64,000 nucleotides of DNA from Argyresthia goedartella (GCA_949825045.1 OX463806.1:41378208-41442207), one strand, 5' to 3'. Positions 45,590 through 56,951 are shown, counted from the first letter of the stretch. Program-made: numbers and translations. Notes: generated from the letters alone by a model not told the origin.

Positions 45590-47556
45590 GAACCCAACCA
45601 TTTGTTGCCCCCCAACCGGAGACGGTGGTGTTACCGATCGCCTCTGTGCTTGTTTGGGATTTGGCGGGCAACCCAACATACGTTCGCGCCCTATTAGATT
45701 CTGGAGCTCAGGGCTGCATTGTATCGAATGATTTAGCAAAATGGTTGGGCCTCAAGGTAAATAGGTATAATAAATCAATACGGGGCGTGGGGAATGTTAC
45801 GGTTACGAATGTAGTTGGTCAATCGGTGATCACGTTCTCTCCACGTTATGACATTTTGACAAAAACATCCGTGCAAGCTTTAGTAATGACGCATGTCATG
45901 GGCAGACACCCCTTGGTGAAGTTGAATCCGGCCGTTCGATTCCTGACATCAGGACTCAAGTTGGCGGATCCCGATTTTGACACTCCAGCCCCGGTCGACC
46001 TGCTACTGGGAGCAGACGTTCTGGGTAGGTTTCTGTTGTCGGATCGGCGAGTTCTTCAGCCGGACGGGTTGATTGCTGTGGATACTAAGTTTGGTCACGT
46101 GATCATGGGTCCGGCATTGCCAATGGTTAGGCCTGCCGAGTCAGATGGCATACTTATTGGCTCAGCGTTGTCAGACGCTATCCAACGTTTCTGGGAGATA
46201 GAGGAACCTCCCACCGTTCGTCGAGTCGACGCAGACGAAGAAGAGTGCGAGTTGTTTTACCAGAATAGTACTGGTCGCCTTCGTTCTGGTCGTTTTGTAA
46301 CTCGACTGCCTTTCAGGGCCGATCGACCGCCACTAGGAGAATCTAGGAAGATGGCCGAGACGAGATTGATGTCGATGGAGCGTAGGATGTCAAGGGACGC
46401 CGTATTTAAACAAAAATACGTCGATTTCATGAGGGAGTATGAGTCGTTAGGACACATGTCGGTATCGGGTGTGGACTGGAGATCTGAGGATCATGGCCCC
46501 AGAGCGGCCGCCACGCTCCAGCGGGAGTTTTGGATCTTATCTGCCCGCCGTGCCATACGGAACATCGTGTTTCGGTGCATGCCTTGTTATCGACTTAAGG
46601 CTGCCACGATGCAACCTCTCATGGGGGACTTGCCCCCTGATCGTGTGAATGAGGTCAGACCGTTTTCAGGTGTTGGTACGGATTTTGCAGGACCGTTTAT
46701 GGTGAAGAGTTCACGATTGCGTACCGCTAAGCAATACAAGGCGTACCTATGTGTGTTTGTTTGTTTATCCACCAAGGCGGTACATCTTGAGCTCGTTGCT
46801 GATCTCTCGACAGAGGCTTTCATTGCTTGTTTGGATAGGTTTGTTTCTCGAAGGGGACTTCCAACTTTGATCCGCTCTGATAACGGCACTAACTACATAG
46901 GTGCGGAACGATACTTACGAGAGATAGTCAATTTTTTGAATGTAAATAAAGTGGATATTGGAACGGCCCTCTCCCGTCGGGGTATACAGTGGACCTTCAG
47001 CCCACCGATTTGCCCCCACTGGGGTGGGATTTTTGAGGCCGTAGTTAAGTCAGCTAAGACGCACTTGGGGCGTATAGTAGGTCAGACCGCGCTGACTTTT
47101 GAGGAGCTCGCGACATTGTTTTGTAAGATCGAGGCTGTTCTCAATTCGCGACCGTTGTGTCCGCTCAGCTCGGATCCAAATGACCTGGAGGCTCTGACCC
47201 CAGGCCATTTCTTGATAGGACAGCCACTTAACGCGTTGCCCGAGCACCCCTTCGAGGGAGTGAAATTGTATCGGTTGTCAAGGTATCAGATGTTGCAGCA
47301 GTTTACTCAGAATTTCTGGAAGCGTTGGTCGCTCGAGTATCTGCATATCTTACAACAGCGCCTTAAGTGGACTGACAAAACTAGCCCCCCTAGTGTTGGT
47401 GACCCCCCGGTCTGCAGAGGTTCTAGTAGGAGGCTCGGTTCTAAAACGAGCGGTAGCAACGTTGTCTCGGCTGCCCGTAGATTAGGGGACAGGTGGGTGC
47501 CTGTCCGGGCGGGTGATTGTTCGATTCCAAATCGATATTCGATCGATGGTTTCTGA
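45565..47556 (+). pseudogene. BEL/Pao pol remnant: protease joined to integrase
   Basis: In the -1 frame relative to gag. Residues 42-52 (ALLDSGAQGC) hold the protease Asp45. A DUF1758-type region follows (VDLLLGADVLGRFLLSD), then the linker before RT (TRLPFRADRPPLGESRK, FMREYESLGHMS). Near 46465-46490 it passes straight to integrase zinc-binding sequence (LQREFWILSARRAIRN, CMPC). The integrase DDE residues remain in VGTDFAGPF, IRSDNGTNY and PHWGGIFEA. About 1.5-2 kb encoding RT and RNase H is gone, yet the frame stays open. Near 47400 the C-terminus shows a second small deletion or shift: LKRAVATLSRLPV, the expected end, is in another frame. Confidence 0.92.
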
Positions 47557-48085
47557 ACGGCCATTTTTAATTTGACGTTAGCTGTCAACCTGGCAGTTTT
47601 GACAACTGACAGACGAAAGCCCTCGCAATGTTAACGCGTTTTGGTTAGGGGTTGAAATTAAATCGCAGGGCATCTGGAATGTATTCGGGATTCCCTCAGG
47701 ATTGTTATATTAACACACGGCACACTCAGCTATATTAGCTGAGTGTGCCGTTGTCTCTCGAACCAGATAAAGTTCGGATTTTCGTGCCCGATTTGTATTT
47801 ACCACGTAGAACATAACCTGTGTTGGAACACTGTGCCCATTGAAGCTGGCCCGCCAGTCATACCTGGTTGGCTGAAGAACCTGTCTACCAAGAAGAGCCT
47901 AGGGTGCACCCGGGCCTTGCAGAGAGACAGTTGACGGGACCGAAGCACAGACCAGGTTAGATCTAGCCCACATAACTTTAGCTCGGTGAATCGCCGACTT
48001 TCATCACTTCTTGGCACCTGATCGTCACGCTACCTCGTAGCTCATGGGCCCCTACGAGGTCATTAGGTGCTGAGAAGCCTGAACA
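47518..48085 (+). repeat. BEL/Pao 3' LTR with palindrome
   Basis: 568 bp. At 47718-47750 CGGCACACTCAGCT and AGCTGAGTGTGCCG pair perfectly across a 5-base loop. Confidence 0.9.
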
Positions 48086-48297
48086 TGTTGTATGGGAGCT
48101 CCCTTAAATATTTCTTTTATCCTGTTTTTTAGTATTTGTTGTTATAGCGGCAACAGAAATACATAATCTGTGAAAATTTCAACTCTCTAGCTAGCTAGGT
48201 TCTTGAGATACAGCCTGGTGACAGACGGACGGACGGACGGACAGCGAAGTCTTAGTAATAGGGTCCCGTTTGGAACCCTTCGGGTACGTAACCCTAA

Positions 48298-48465
48298 AAA
48301 CAGCCAAGACTCCCGCACGAAGGGTTCCGTACCACCGTACAATGGTAAGGGTGGTGTGGCGTGAATAGTTTGGGTTTTACATAGCAAAATGTTGTTTACA
48401 AAGTTATTGGTGTTACTTTCACACTCCATGTACGTAACCAGGTGCATTCATAATGCTAGCTTACC
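48298..48465 (+). repeat. Second family A head, directly abutting
   Basis: CAGCCAAGACTCCCGCACGA, then GTACCACCGTACAATGGTAA and GTAACCAGGTGCATTCATAA. It begins immediately after the end of the preceding copy. Confidence 0.75.
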
Positions 48466-48469
48466 ATGG

Positions 48470-48903
48470 TTATGTCGTGTCTGCCTTACTCTACTGTGTG
48501 GGGAAATGCAGTTGATGTTGGCACATTATTTCTTATACAGAATATGGGGAATGAGCCCTATTGCTTTTTAAGAAATTCAATATGCATCTTTGAAATTCGT
48601 GTATTTGTAAAGCAAATTATGTCAATGTCTTTATAAAAAAACAACTTCACATAATTCTAACACCAGTTATCCTAATAGACCAACATTACCATAAGCGCGT
48701 ACTAAACGCGTTACTAAAACGAAACTGCTACTGGATGGCGTTACTAAAGCGAAACTGCTACTGGATGGCGATCAAAGTATTTAATTCTATACCAACAGAG
48801 CTACAGGATCTGCTATTTGACATATTTAATCATAAGTTGAGGAAATGGTTTATTACTAAATGTTTCTCTAATATTATAGTAGTTAATGTGACTGACACAT
48901 AAT
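48470..48903 (+). pseudogene. LINE ORF2 C-terminal fragment
   Basis: One frame gives YSTVWGNAVDVGTLFLIQN, the usual YG...WGN block late in jockey-type RT. 48768-48903 gives IKVFNSIPTELQDLLFDIFN and ends at a stop. Probably the far end of the LINE whose front lies at 41.78-42.59 kb. A 31-bp unit (GCGAAACTGCTACTGGATGG) is duplicated at about 48720-48770. Confidence 0.6.
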
Positions 48904-48914
48904 GCCTAATTATA

Positions 48915-49128
48915 CAGGGTGACTTTTAATAAGCTGACCACTTTTTAGGAAATGATAGTACCCATTAATATGAACAACTTTTGCTTATGAACTTATGTTC
49001 CTAAGTGTTGTTTTTTGGTAAGTAATCCAAAAAAAATATCGATCTGCTGTTCTGATTAATTAGTTCAATTTTAATTCAAACTGTACAAGCTTCGACTTCA
49101 CGACGCAGTTGTCAAATGAAGTCACCCT
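48915..49128. mobile_element. MITE type A, diverged copy
   Basis: CAGGGTGACTTTTAATAAGC at left, GTCACCCT at right and TA at left. It lacks much of the inner palindrome seen in the 42.10 kb copy. Confidence 0.7.
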
Positions 49129-50735
49129 AATGGTCAATCAAAGACATTTAAAATAGTTTTTGCGTTTCTCATTCGCCAAAATGCTTGAGGGGCGGGCCAA
49201 TCAACAGAAGTTAATGTCGTGGTGTGAGTATGCACTCCCACACCGGTGCGCGGCCGGCGCGGCGTGGGGGGCCTGGGCGCGGGGTGGGAGGGATGACAGC
49301 GCCGGCGGCGGCGGCGGCGGCTCGGAAACGGACTGCGTTGTCGTCGACTCGTCGGCATACCTACATTCATTCAATGCTTCAATCGAACGAGCGAGCGGCG
49401 GCAAACCATGTAACAACCAATATCACAAAGACGTCTACGATATGGCAACAGTTCGTCGTCGATGAATCAACAATATCAGACTAGAATACATGTCGCGCCA
49501 AGTTTCTCTGGGAATGAGAGAGCTATACCTCTCTCTCTCTCTCTCACGCAACCCTTGCCCTATGCGAGAAAGAAAGCTACTTTAAAAACTGAGAAAATTG
49601 GTGGGGCCTGCACCTACCTATCTACTAGAATCCACTAGATAGGTGCCATCGTTAGAAATGACAAAGTCGAGTTACTTCCTAGAAAGTAGGTAGTTAGATG
49701 TATCTATCTACTATGCAATCCAGACGAAAGAACGAAGTCTCGCTCGGAAAACGGCAGCGGTAGAATGACATTTGAGCAGCACTTCATTTGAGCAGCAGTA
49801 CCTGCATTCGGCCGTAGGTATCCGGCCATACCTTGTAACAAATATCTTCCTACAACAAACAAAACATAGCGTCACGCCTTTTCCCATCAGGGGTGGCGGA
49901 GACACTATTGTGCCCTCGTTTAGCCAGTTATTATTCCATGTTGCGTGACAGGGGGCTAGCCCTTCGCCGCGCGCAACTATGGAGACACCTAACTACCTAC
50001 TTACTTAATCAATTGAAAATGTTAGAAGTTCAGGCATTTTTATTTCCTACAAATTGATAAACCTAACTACCTACCTAATTTCAGATCTAATCTTAAAGTA
50101 GGTAAAACAAAACACTCACTAAACCAATATGTAACTTTATTTAAAATTAACAGGGAAGACAGATAACTTGCCTCGGAATCTGAGATACCTACATAGGTAG
50201 CTAGACATAATAATTAACAGGTAGGTTCTCGCATCACACACACTAGTTATTTTCAATGAAATTGTCAAAAATAAACGCACTTAGCACATAAGAGCATAAT
50301 GATATTTGTTCTTCAAAGGTTTTGAACATTATTACTAAGCAAGAAGGCTTAAAATCGCCAGCATTTTTTTATGGCCACACATATGAAATGGTTTGGTTTA
50401 TTACAGCTACTACTTAAGTTATCAATTAGATTGAGCCTGATACCAAGCTTTCCCATCACACTTTTCCAGGCTTTGGACTGGCAATTATTCGCATTGTTAA
50501 ATTAGGATCCAAAAGTGTTTATGTAGGTACTTATTCAAGAACCATCCTACACGCGTAACACGCGGTTACACAAAACAAACAACGATTAACTGGCGTGTTT
50601 AAAAAGATTGGAATCAGCTCGCTATTTACACAAATATTAGAATCAACACATCCCTATTTACAAATGAGCCTTAAACAACTAAACTAAACCTAACTTATAA
50701 CCTAAAACACAACACTTATTCACTGATTAACTAGT
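49129..50735. other. Intergenic 3' of the 50.7 kb transposase; family X and GC repeats
   Basis: A (GGC)n-rich stretch at 49300-49322. Family X blocks at 49492-49580 (CGCGCCAAGTTTCTCTGGGA, a (CT)n run, TATGCGAGAAAG) and 50295-50370 (AAAGGTTTTGAACATTATTA). A CATAGCGTCACGCCTTTTCC scrap at 49867. Part is probably the 3' flank of the transposon coding at 50736-51878. Confidence 0.45.
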
Positions 50736-51878
50736 TCAATTTAAAAGTTGTTGGAAATGAAGTTGTTGTACGCACACCTCGGTCAGAGTGTCGATAAGGG
50801 GGCGGAAGCCCCCACTTGTAACGTCAGCACGTCGGTAAATGTGCGCATGCACGCGCTGTAACTGCGCCCTATCAGAGCGCACTACGTCGAAGGCGTTGAT
50901 GATGCGCACTCTCAATTCCTCTTGCCCGGCAATGGCGTGGCCGTCGCGCCCATAAACGAGGTCCTTGACTCTACCCCAAAGGTAGAAGTCAAGGGGTGTC
51001 AAATCCGGTGAGCGTGGCGGCCAGGGGACGTGATGGTCGTGCTCCTCCCTTCCACGCCCTATCCAACGAGCTGCGCCTAGGGGGTCCTCATCATGGAACC
51101 TCTGGTTCAGGTACGCCCTCACTTCTCGGAAGTAGTGGGCTGGAGCACCATCATGCTGGAACCAGAAGTTCCGATGACGCGCTACTGGCAGATGCTCCAG
51201 CAGCTCTTCCAACTCCCCGCTTAGAAACTCCAGGTATACCTGGCCGGTGAGTCGTGGCGGCAGGAATACAGGGCCGAGTAGGTGGTGGCCGATGACACCC
51301 GCCCACACATTCAGGCTGAAGCGGGTTTGAAAGTGGCTTTCGCGCACCAGCCTGGGATTTTCTGTCGCCCACCAGTGTTGGTTGTGGATGTTGTACAGAC
51401 CAATTCGGGTGAATGTCGCCTCATCGGTCCACAGAATGTTACGCGTCCTGTCCTCCAGCAACCACTGACAGAAGTCCACCCTAGGGTGATAGTCCGTTGG
51501 TAATACCGCCTGGACGCGAAGAAAATGGTACGGGTACAGGTCATCATCCCGTAACGTGCGCCATGCGAAATACTGGCTCACGCCAGCTATTCGCGCAGCG
51601 TCGCGTGTGCTCGCTTCTGGGTTTGCGGTGATGTACTCCAAAACCTGTTCTTCTGCCTCGGGGGCGTACCGGGGCCTGCCCGCATCCCACCGCGGCGGTC
51701 GGAAGGTTCCGTGTTCCCGGAACCTCTGGACGGTATGCAGGATTGTATTTCGGGAAGGCAGACGAATATCCGGGTGCAGTTCCCGCCACAGTATTTGCGC
51801 CTGCCGGAGGCTATTGCCGGCTAAACGGTAACACATCACCATGTCGAGCCCTTCCTGCTCATAGTAAAAAAACGGCAT
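50736..51878 (-). CDS. DUF4817-type Tc1/mariner-superfamily transposase, intact frame
   Basis: An uninterrupted 380-residue frame. Residues 8-60 are the DUF4817-type helix-turn-helix (MVMCYRLAGNSLRQAQILW, FREHGTF). The catalytic acids appear as WTDEA (Asp152), FQHDGAPAH (Asp243) and SPDLTPLD (Asp297). The gap between the second and third is 53 residues, against 40 in the related fragment at 18.8 kb, because of an extra segment around residues 262-284. Hits to this family are usually unnamed insect transposases that cut and paste at TA. The terminal inverted repeats could not be identified with certainty. A remnant of the same C-terminus (GFRPVIDTLT) lies at about 55.33 kb on the plus strand. 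Confidence 0.85.
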   Translation of the reverse strand: MPFFYYEQEGLDMVMCYRLAGNSLRQAQILWRELHPDIRLPSRNTILHTVQRFREHGTFRPPRWDAGRPRYAPEAEEQVLEYITANPEASTRDAARIAGVSQYFAWRTLRDDDLYPYHFLRVQAVLPTDYHPRVDFCQWLLEDRTRNILWTDEATFTRIGLYNIHNQHWWATENPRLVRESHFQTRFSLNVWAGVIGHHLLGPVFLPPRLTGQVYLEFLSGELEELLEHLPVARHRNFWFQHDGAPAHYFREVRAYLNQRFHDEDPLGAARWIGRGREEHDHHVPWPPRSPDLTPLDFYLWGRVKDLVYGRDGHAIAGQEELRVRIINAFDVVRSDRAQLQRVHAHIYRRADVTSGGFRPLIDTLTEVCVQQLHFQQLLN

Positions 51879-53159
51879 TATTTTAGTTAGTCACTTCCGT
51901 TCCGATGTTTACGGCGAACTAATTAAAAACCGGAAGAAAATGCAAACAAAAGTACCTACTATACCGCGCAGCGCCAGAGACTTTTTTCAGAGGTTTTGAA
52001 CTCTATTACCAAGCCATAAGGTTGAAAATCTCCAAAAATCTATCTCTTAATCTTGGGTATTCCCCTATACTAGATTGAAACGGCTGTAGCGTAGAACAGG
52101 TTCCGGCACTAGGTATTTTCAATACTAATCGGCACCGAGTCCGCAAGCGTCTGGACGTGATCCATTTTGTATCGCGTATACGCGGTACAAAATGCGCGCG
52201 CCACCTGTTCCCAGCGGCGCAGTCATTGCGATGCGTACATCAAGTATTCGGGCGGCCACGATGAGTGTTTCCGGAACATCCCTTCCGGAAATGTTCGCCT
52301 TCGCAGGACTCGGGAGCAGTACAGATTCTGTTAGTAACAATTTAGTAATCTGTGATTCTGTGCTTCATACGTTTCATCGTAGGCGGGTGTAGGTGAGTGA
52401 ATCTCATTATACACTACTGGATTCATATCAAACCTAGTACTACCCGGGTGACACAGATGTCGTAGGTAACGATTATAAATAAACAATAAATCAATTATCT
52501 CATCTCTTAAACGTTTTGTTATTACCGTATACTTACATACTAAACCGTACACTTACATATCCACAGGTTATACAAGGTAACAATAGTATACTTAGGTATA
52601 CATGCAAAAGAAATTAGTCAAATGGATTGCACGCTTGTTTCTCACACAGGAGATGAAGGTTCGAGTCCTGCCCCAATGTACCAATGTGATAATTCATTTA
52701 TCTTAACTACATTATGAGACATTCCGTGGTTCTGATGATACGTTAAGCTGTAAGTCCCGGCTACTATAGCTACTTGGTATTAGTAGTCGTAAAACCCCTC
52801 ATCAACCCGCACTGAGCCAGCGTGGTGGAGTATGGCTTAATCTTACTCGTATCCGGTTAAAGGCCTGCGCCTCATGGTGGAGACAATAATTATATGTATG
52901 TAGGTACACAGAAATTTAGCGCTTGACTAGGTTAATACATATGTACTCAATATTAAGTAGTCTAGTTATCTTTGACTTCGTCCTGAGCTGTATAAAATAT
53001 TATTCTTATTCTTACTATAATAAAATTGGTTTTAGACTGGTAACGCCGTAATCTGCAAGAATGTGACTTTACTAGGTACTTTACGGGGTTGCCGCGACTA
53101 GGCGGGCCCTCATACTATGATACTAGGTGAGACTCCAAGAACAAGTATTTGGATCGAGT
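51879..53159. other. Intergenic, family X and LINE scraps
   Basis: AGAGGTTTTGAACTCTATTA at 51990 (family X), a short inverted pair around 52165-52200 (TTGTATCGCGTATACGC...GTACAAAATGCG), and a LINE-tail scrap at 52800-52880. No gene. Confidence 0.4.
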
Positions 53160-53745
53160 ATTTGATGTGTGCGCTTTCACCCTACTAGGCGGCGGTACTT
53201 CAAAGGAATCTTTGTCGGTAACACACTCCAATCAGTCGGGGCGCAAGTGTTGCCAACTTAGTGGATTTTCCACTAGATGTGGTGGTTTAGACTTTCAATT
53301 TAGCGGTCAAAAAATGGTTTTAGAGGCTAGTGGATTTTAAATTGGATTAGGTTGATTCAGTTACTAAGTCGTGAGGTTACTACATTTAACCACTAGCATA
53401 ATTTTCGTAATTATTCTTGTTAGGAATGATCGCACTCATAAAAAAGTGCATATTTTTTTGTGTGTTGGCAACACAACATAACTAACATGGTGGTTTTCGT
53501 GGATTCCCCGAAACAATATTTTCGATTTCAACTATGATTTCGATTATAGACTTTATTGGTATGAAAACTAGGTCGAGTTTAATTTATTGAAAGGTTTGTT
53601 CATTATGATTCCTTTGTTTTTTATGGTACCTACGCTTGTACGTGACCGCTTTTTATTTTAGGTACAAATTGCATACTTTTTTATAATTAGCTTTCAATAT
53701 CGTTCATTTTGATACCCCACTTGATAGGATTAGAAGTTTTTTAAG
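53160..53745 (+). repeat. Arm A of a 10-kb-spaced inverted repeat
   Basis: Matches, in reverse, 62648-63900: CTTCAAAGGA near 53201, GTGTTGGCAACACAACATAA near 53460, CAATATCGTTCATTTTGATA near 53695. It lacks the two inserts present in arm B, so it is the empty-site version. Its own identity is unknown. Confidence 0.85.
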
Positions 53746-53894
53746 TTAACTAACGCCACCAAGGATAAATGTCTAGTCCTAGGTTTTAGCAATATGTTCT
53801 AGATCGTAGGTCCTAAAAATAGCTATTCACATGATTGAAAAAAGTCAGGAGCACTTTTTGCAAAAACTAATCATAAAAGAAAATATGATTTTTC

Positions 53895-54277
53895 AGGGTT
53901 CCCTACCCAAAGCGTAAAAACGGGAACCTATTAGTAAGACTCCGCTATCCGTCTGTCTGTCTGTCTGAACCGTGATAGTTAGACAGTCGAAATTTTCACA
54001 GATGATGTATTTCTGTTGCCGTATAGCGGCAACAAATATTAAAAAAAAGAATAAAATAAATATTTAAGGGGGCTCCCATACAACAACTATTTCAATACCA
54101 CATACAAACTTATGAATGCACCTGGTTACGTACATGGATTGGGAAAGTAGCCGCAATAACTTTGTAAACAACATTTTGCTATGTAAAATCCAAACTATTC
54201 ACTGCACGCCATCCCTCCTAACATTGTACAGTGATACGGAAACCTTCGTGCGCGAGTCCGACTCGCACTTGGCCGGT
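53895..54277 (-). repeat. Family A, complete copy
   Basis: About 383 bp from AGGGTTCCCTACCC to CACTTGGCCGGTT. It carries all blocks in order and served as the reference to place the BEL/Pao target duplication. Confidence 0.85.
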
Positions 54278-56035
54278 TTATTTAGTAACGACGAGCGGAC
54301 GAATTCAATGCGGGGAAATACGCAACCGGGGCGGCTTGCGCTGCATGATGTGGCAACAGCGCGCCCGAGCGCACGCGTTGGCAACGTTCTGAGCTTTGGA
54401 CTGGAGCATCAAAATGATGATTTATTTTTCTTAGGCTTTGAACTTTATCATAAAGAAAGAAGTTTCAAAATCGCGAGCCAAGAAACTGAAAATGCAAAAG
54501 AATGTTTTTCATAGGTTTTGAACTGCATTACCAAGCCATAAGGTTGAAAATCGTCAAAAAAACTAATGTTTTCCTAGAGTTATTCCCCCATATCTAGATT
54601 TAGGTACCTTGTAAGCGCGCGAGCAATGATTATAGTATCTACAGTTTGCGCCAAGTTTATATCTCTCTGAGCGAGCTGTGACCCCTCTCTCTTATGCGAG
54701 AAAGAGAGGTCATAGCTGGCACAGAGACAAAGAAAATTACCTAGATAGGTTGGTAGGTACAAGTGACTCCAAGATCCCTCGTGGCGCGTGGAGGAGGTAA
54801 TTTTTCAGAGACAAGAGTTTACTCGATGCGCGCGGCACTCAGGAACAGAGAAGCCCTATTCTATTATGGAAAACGCAACGCAATTTGCGCTCTTCGGAGC
54901 CATCGATTTGAGAGATTTGAGCCCCAGGTGATGCCAAGTTTCTGTGTTAGTGTAATGTAGGTAGTTAATTTTGACGCCCTTAGAAATGAAAACTATCTGC
55001 CTACCTAGGTATAGGTCTAATGTCAACCTAAAAAATAAAACACTTAGACAATAGTTTATTTAAATTTTATTAAGGGCAGGTTCCCAGTTCCTACAAGCCT
55101 AACATGAACTAGATTCAGCACAATTTTAGGATAGCTAGGCTACTTACTTAAATAACTAGATAAACATTAAAACATTTAGTATGATTATGATAATAAAAGC
55201 TTGGATGCACAACGGACAACCCAAAGTTTTTTGGACACCCAAATCATGCCGTCTCATTATCTCTCACTTGCTCGGGGAATGACAGCGCCGCAGTATGATA
55301 TTTAAGCGGCACTTATTTTGAGTTAGTTAGGGTTTCCGCCCCGTTATCGACACTCTGACCGTTTAGTGAGATACACATTCACATGACATGCACTGGTTTG
55401 AACTTATCGTTTTCAATACTTTTGTTTTAGCATTACACAAGTTTTAGCACACTCGAGTTAGGTGGGTAGTCCGGGTGGCAGCACTTCGATATCAGCTTTC
55501 ACAGTTTGGAGTAGGCAGGTAGGTATGGTGATAGGCTTCAGGCTCCTGGGTAGGTAGGTAGGTAGTAGGTAGTAGGTAGTACTGGAGTCATCTGGAACCT
55601 AGTTATGTAACCAAGGTTAGGATAGGTTGGCATGGGTAGACGCCAGACGTTTGTTCGGCGGTTATTGTATCTTTCGCCTGCTTCGGTCGGTGGGCTGGTA
55701 GACGGCAGGATGGTGGCAACAAACCACGAGCTTTTGAGATTTTCATTGCGGCTGCTGGTGAGTGATGTGATTTGATGACTTGATGAAACAAAAGGCGCTG
55801 GCCGCTGGTGGGTGCCAGACACCAAGGTTAGCTTGAGATCTCGCTAGCATACAGCTGCTTACTCGTCGTTTTTACTCGTATGTGTGGTGTGTCGGCCGCG
55901 CACGGCGGAGACGGGCGGCGCTTACGCAGGCTAGGCATGAACTGTAGGTCGATCGAGCGAGCGAGCGCTCGGGCGCCGCGGGCAAATGTGTACATTGATG
56001 GGATTTTCTACTAGTTAGAGAGAGATAAAGCGTGA
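54278..56035. other. Intergenic: family X and transposase remnant
   Basis: 54428-54580 has two successive family X blocks (TAGGCTTTGAACTTTATC; ATAGGTTTTGAACTGCATTA). 54640-54730 has GCGCCAAGTTTATATCTCTC and TATGCGAGAAAGAGAGGTCA. 55318-55355 encodes GFRPVIDTLT of the DUF4817 transposase. TAGGTAGG repeats near 55551-55578. Confidence 0.45.
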
Positions 56036-56150
56036 AGGTCGATTTAGACGAAGACAATTTTCAGCCGCCTAAATTACGGCGCCAGTCCCTACCTACAGCA
56101 CATCTTCAGACCGTTTAGATGATGACAATTTTCAGCCGCCTAATGCGTTT

Positions 56151-56781
56151 ACCACACGGCTGTAAGCCACCGTCCCAGCAGAGGTGACTTTGCTGGTTGC
56201 AATCCGTGTGGACGGCAGATGTAAGCCAAATTCTAAATGACCTTCATCGTCCTTGGCTTGCGGGAGCGTGATCAAATCCACGGATTGCAGCGGTGGCTTA
56301 AAGCCGTGTGGACGGCAGATTACAGCCAAACCAGGCAGTTTCGCTGTGACAGCCAGCGGGTGCGCACGTACGTTGTAGGTGAAAATGTCGTCGTGCCGCG
56401 AACGCGAACTCGTAAAATGTTTCCTTGTCCATTCTTAGGAAGTTATGAACATCATTGAAATATAATAATTCCAATAAGTTTTAATGGCTAAGAATCGATC
56501 GTTCTTTCAACCAACGATTCATCCACTTCCTTTTTTTTTCTTTTTTTCATCAATTGCGGACAAAAACGCTAAGGCAAGGCCCACTTTTTGAAATTTTGAC
56601 AAATTTGGAGCCATTTCTACAACACGGAGATGTTTTCACGCCAGAAGACGACTAGCGAGTTATTCGCGAGCGTGGCTTGGCGCGTTGGCTGACATCCGTC
56701 TAGGCGAAACACAATCCGCGGATGCAAGCCAGTTTCCGCCAAGGTGACCCCTGCTGGGACGCTGGCTTACAGCCGTCTGGT
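56151..56781. mobile_element. TIR element nested in Harbinger left flank
   Basis: ACCACACGGCTGTAAGCCAC at left pairs with GTGGC-type reverse sequence ending AGCCGTCTGGT at right over about 45 bases. The unit CCGTGTGGACGGCAGAT occurs twice inside (56210 and 56302). Confidence 0.6.
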
Positions 56782-56951
56782 ACATGTTTAAATCTCGCCG
56801 CCAGTGACCAGCGCTCCGGCACTAGCCGTTTACACGGTGCCTTTTCTGTACCCAGTCATAAGCACGCCGCCACAGCCGACGGTGCTAGTTATCGCACCTG
56901 TTTTTCTACGCTAGGATCTCCATCATTTATTGAATACTTGAATACTTTAAA

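Larger units (their letters stand above)
42795..48085 (+). mobile_element. BEL/Pao LTR retrotransposon, RT-RNase H deleted
   Basis: LTRs 42795-43337 (543 bp) and 47518-48085 (568 bp) start TGTTCGAT and end GATCA/GAACA. The flanking duplications GGTTG and TGTTG differ by one base, and 5 bp is usual for BEL/Pao. A primer-site candidate TGGTAGCTAGAGCG follows the 5' LTR. Gag and a protease-integrase frame overlap inside. Reverse transcriptase and RNase H are missing, so the element cannot copy itself and would need help in trans. Confidence 0.93.
42600..48297 (+). repeat. Family A copy split by the BEL/Pao element
   Basis: 42600-42794 holds the head through GTATGTGGTATTGAAA, and 48091-48297 holds the rest (TATGGGAGCTCCCTTAAATA to GGGTACGTAACCCT). 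The retrotransposon fills the gap at 42795-48085 with a 5-bp duplication, as comparison with the uninterrupted copy at 53.90 kb shows. Confidence 0.88.

Noticed and set aside
49134..49484. Several overlapping GC-rich frames
   Set aside because: Generated by a GGC triplet run; no homology or splice context.
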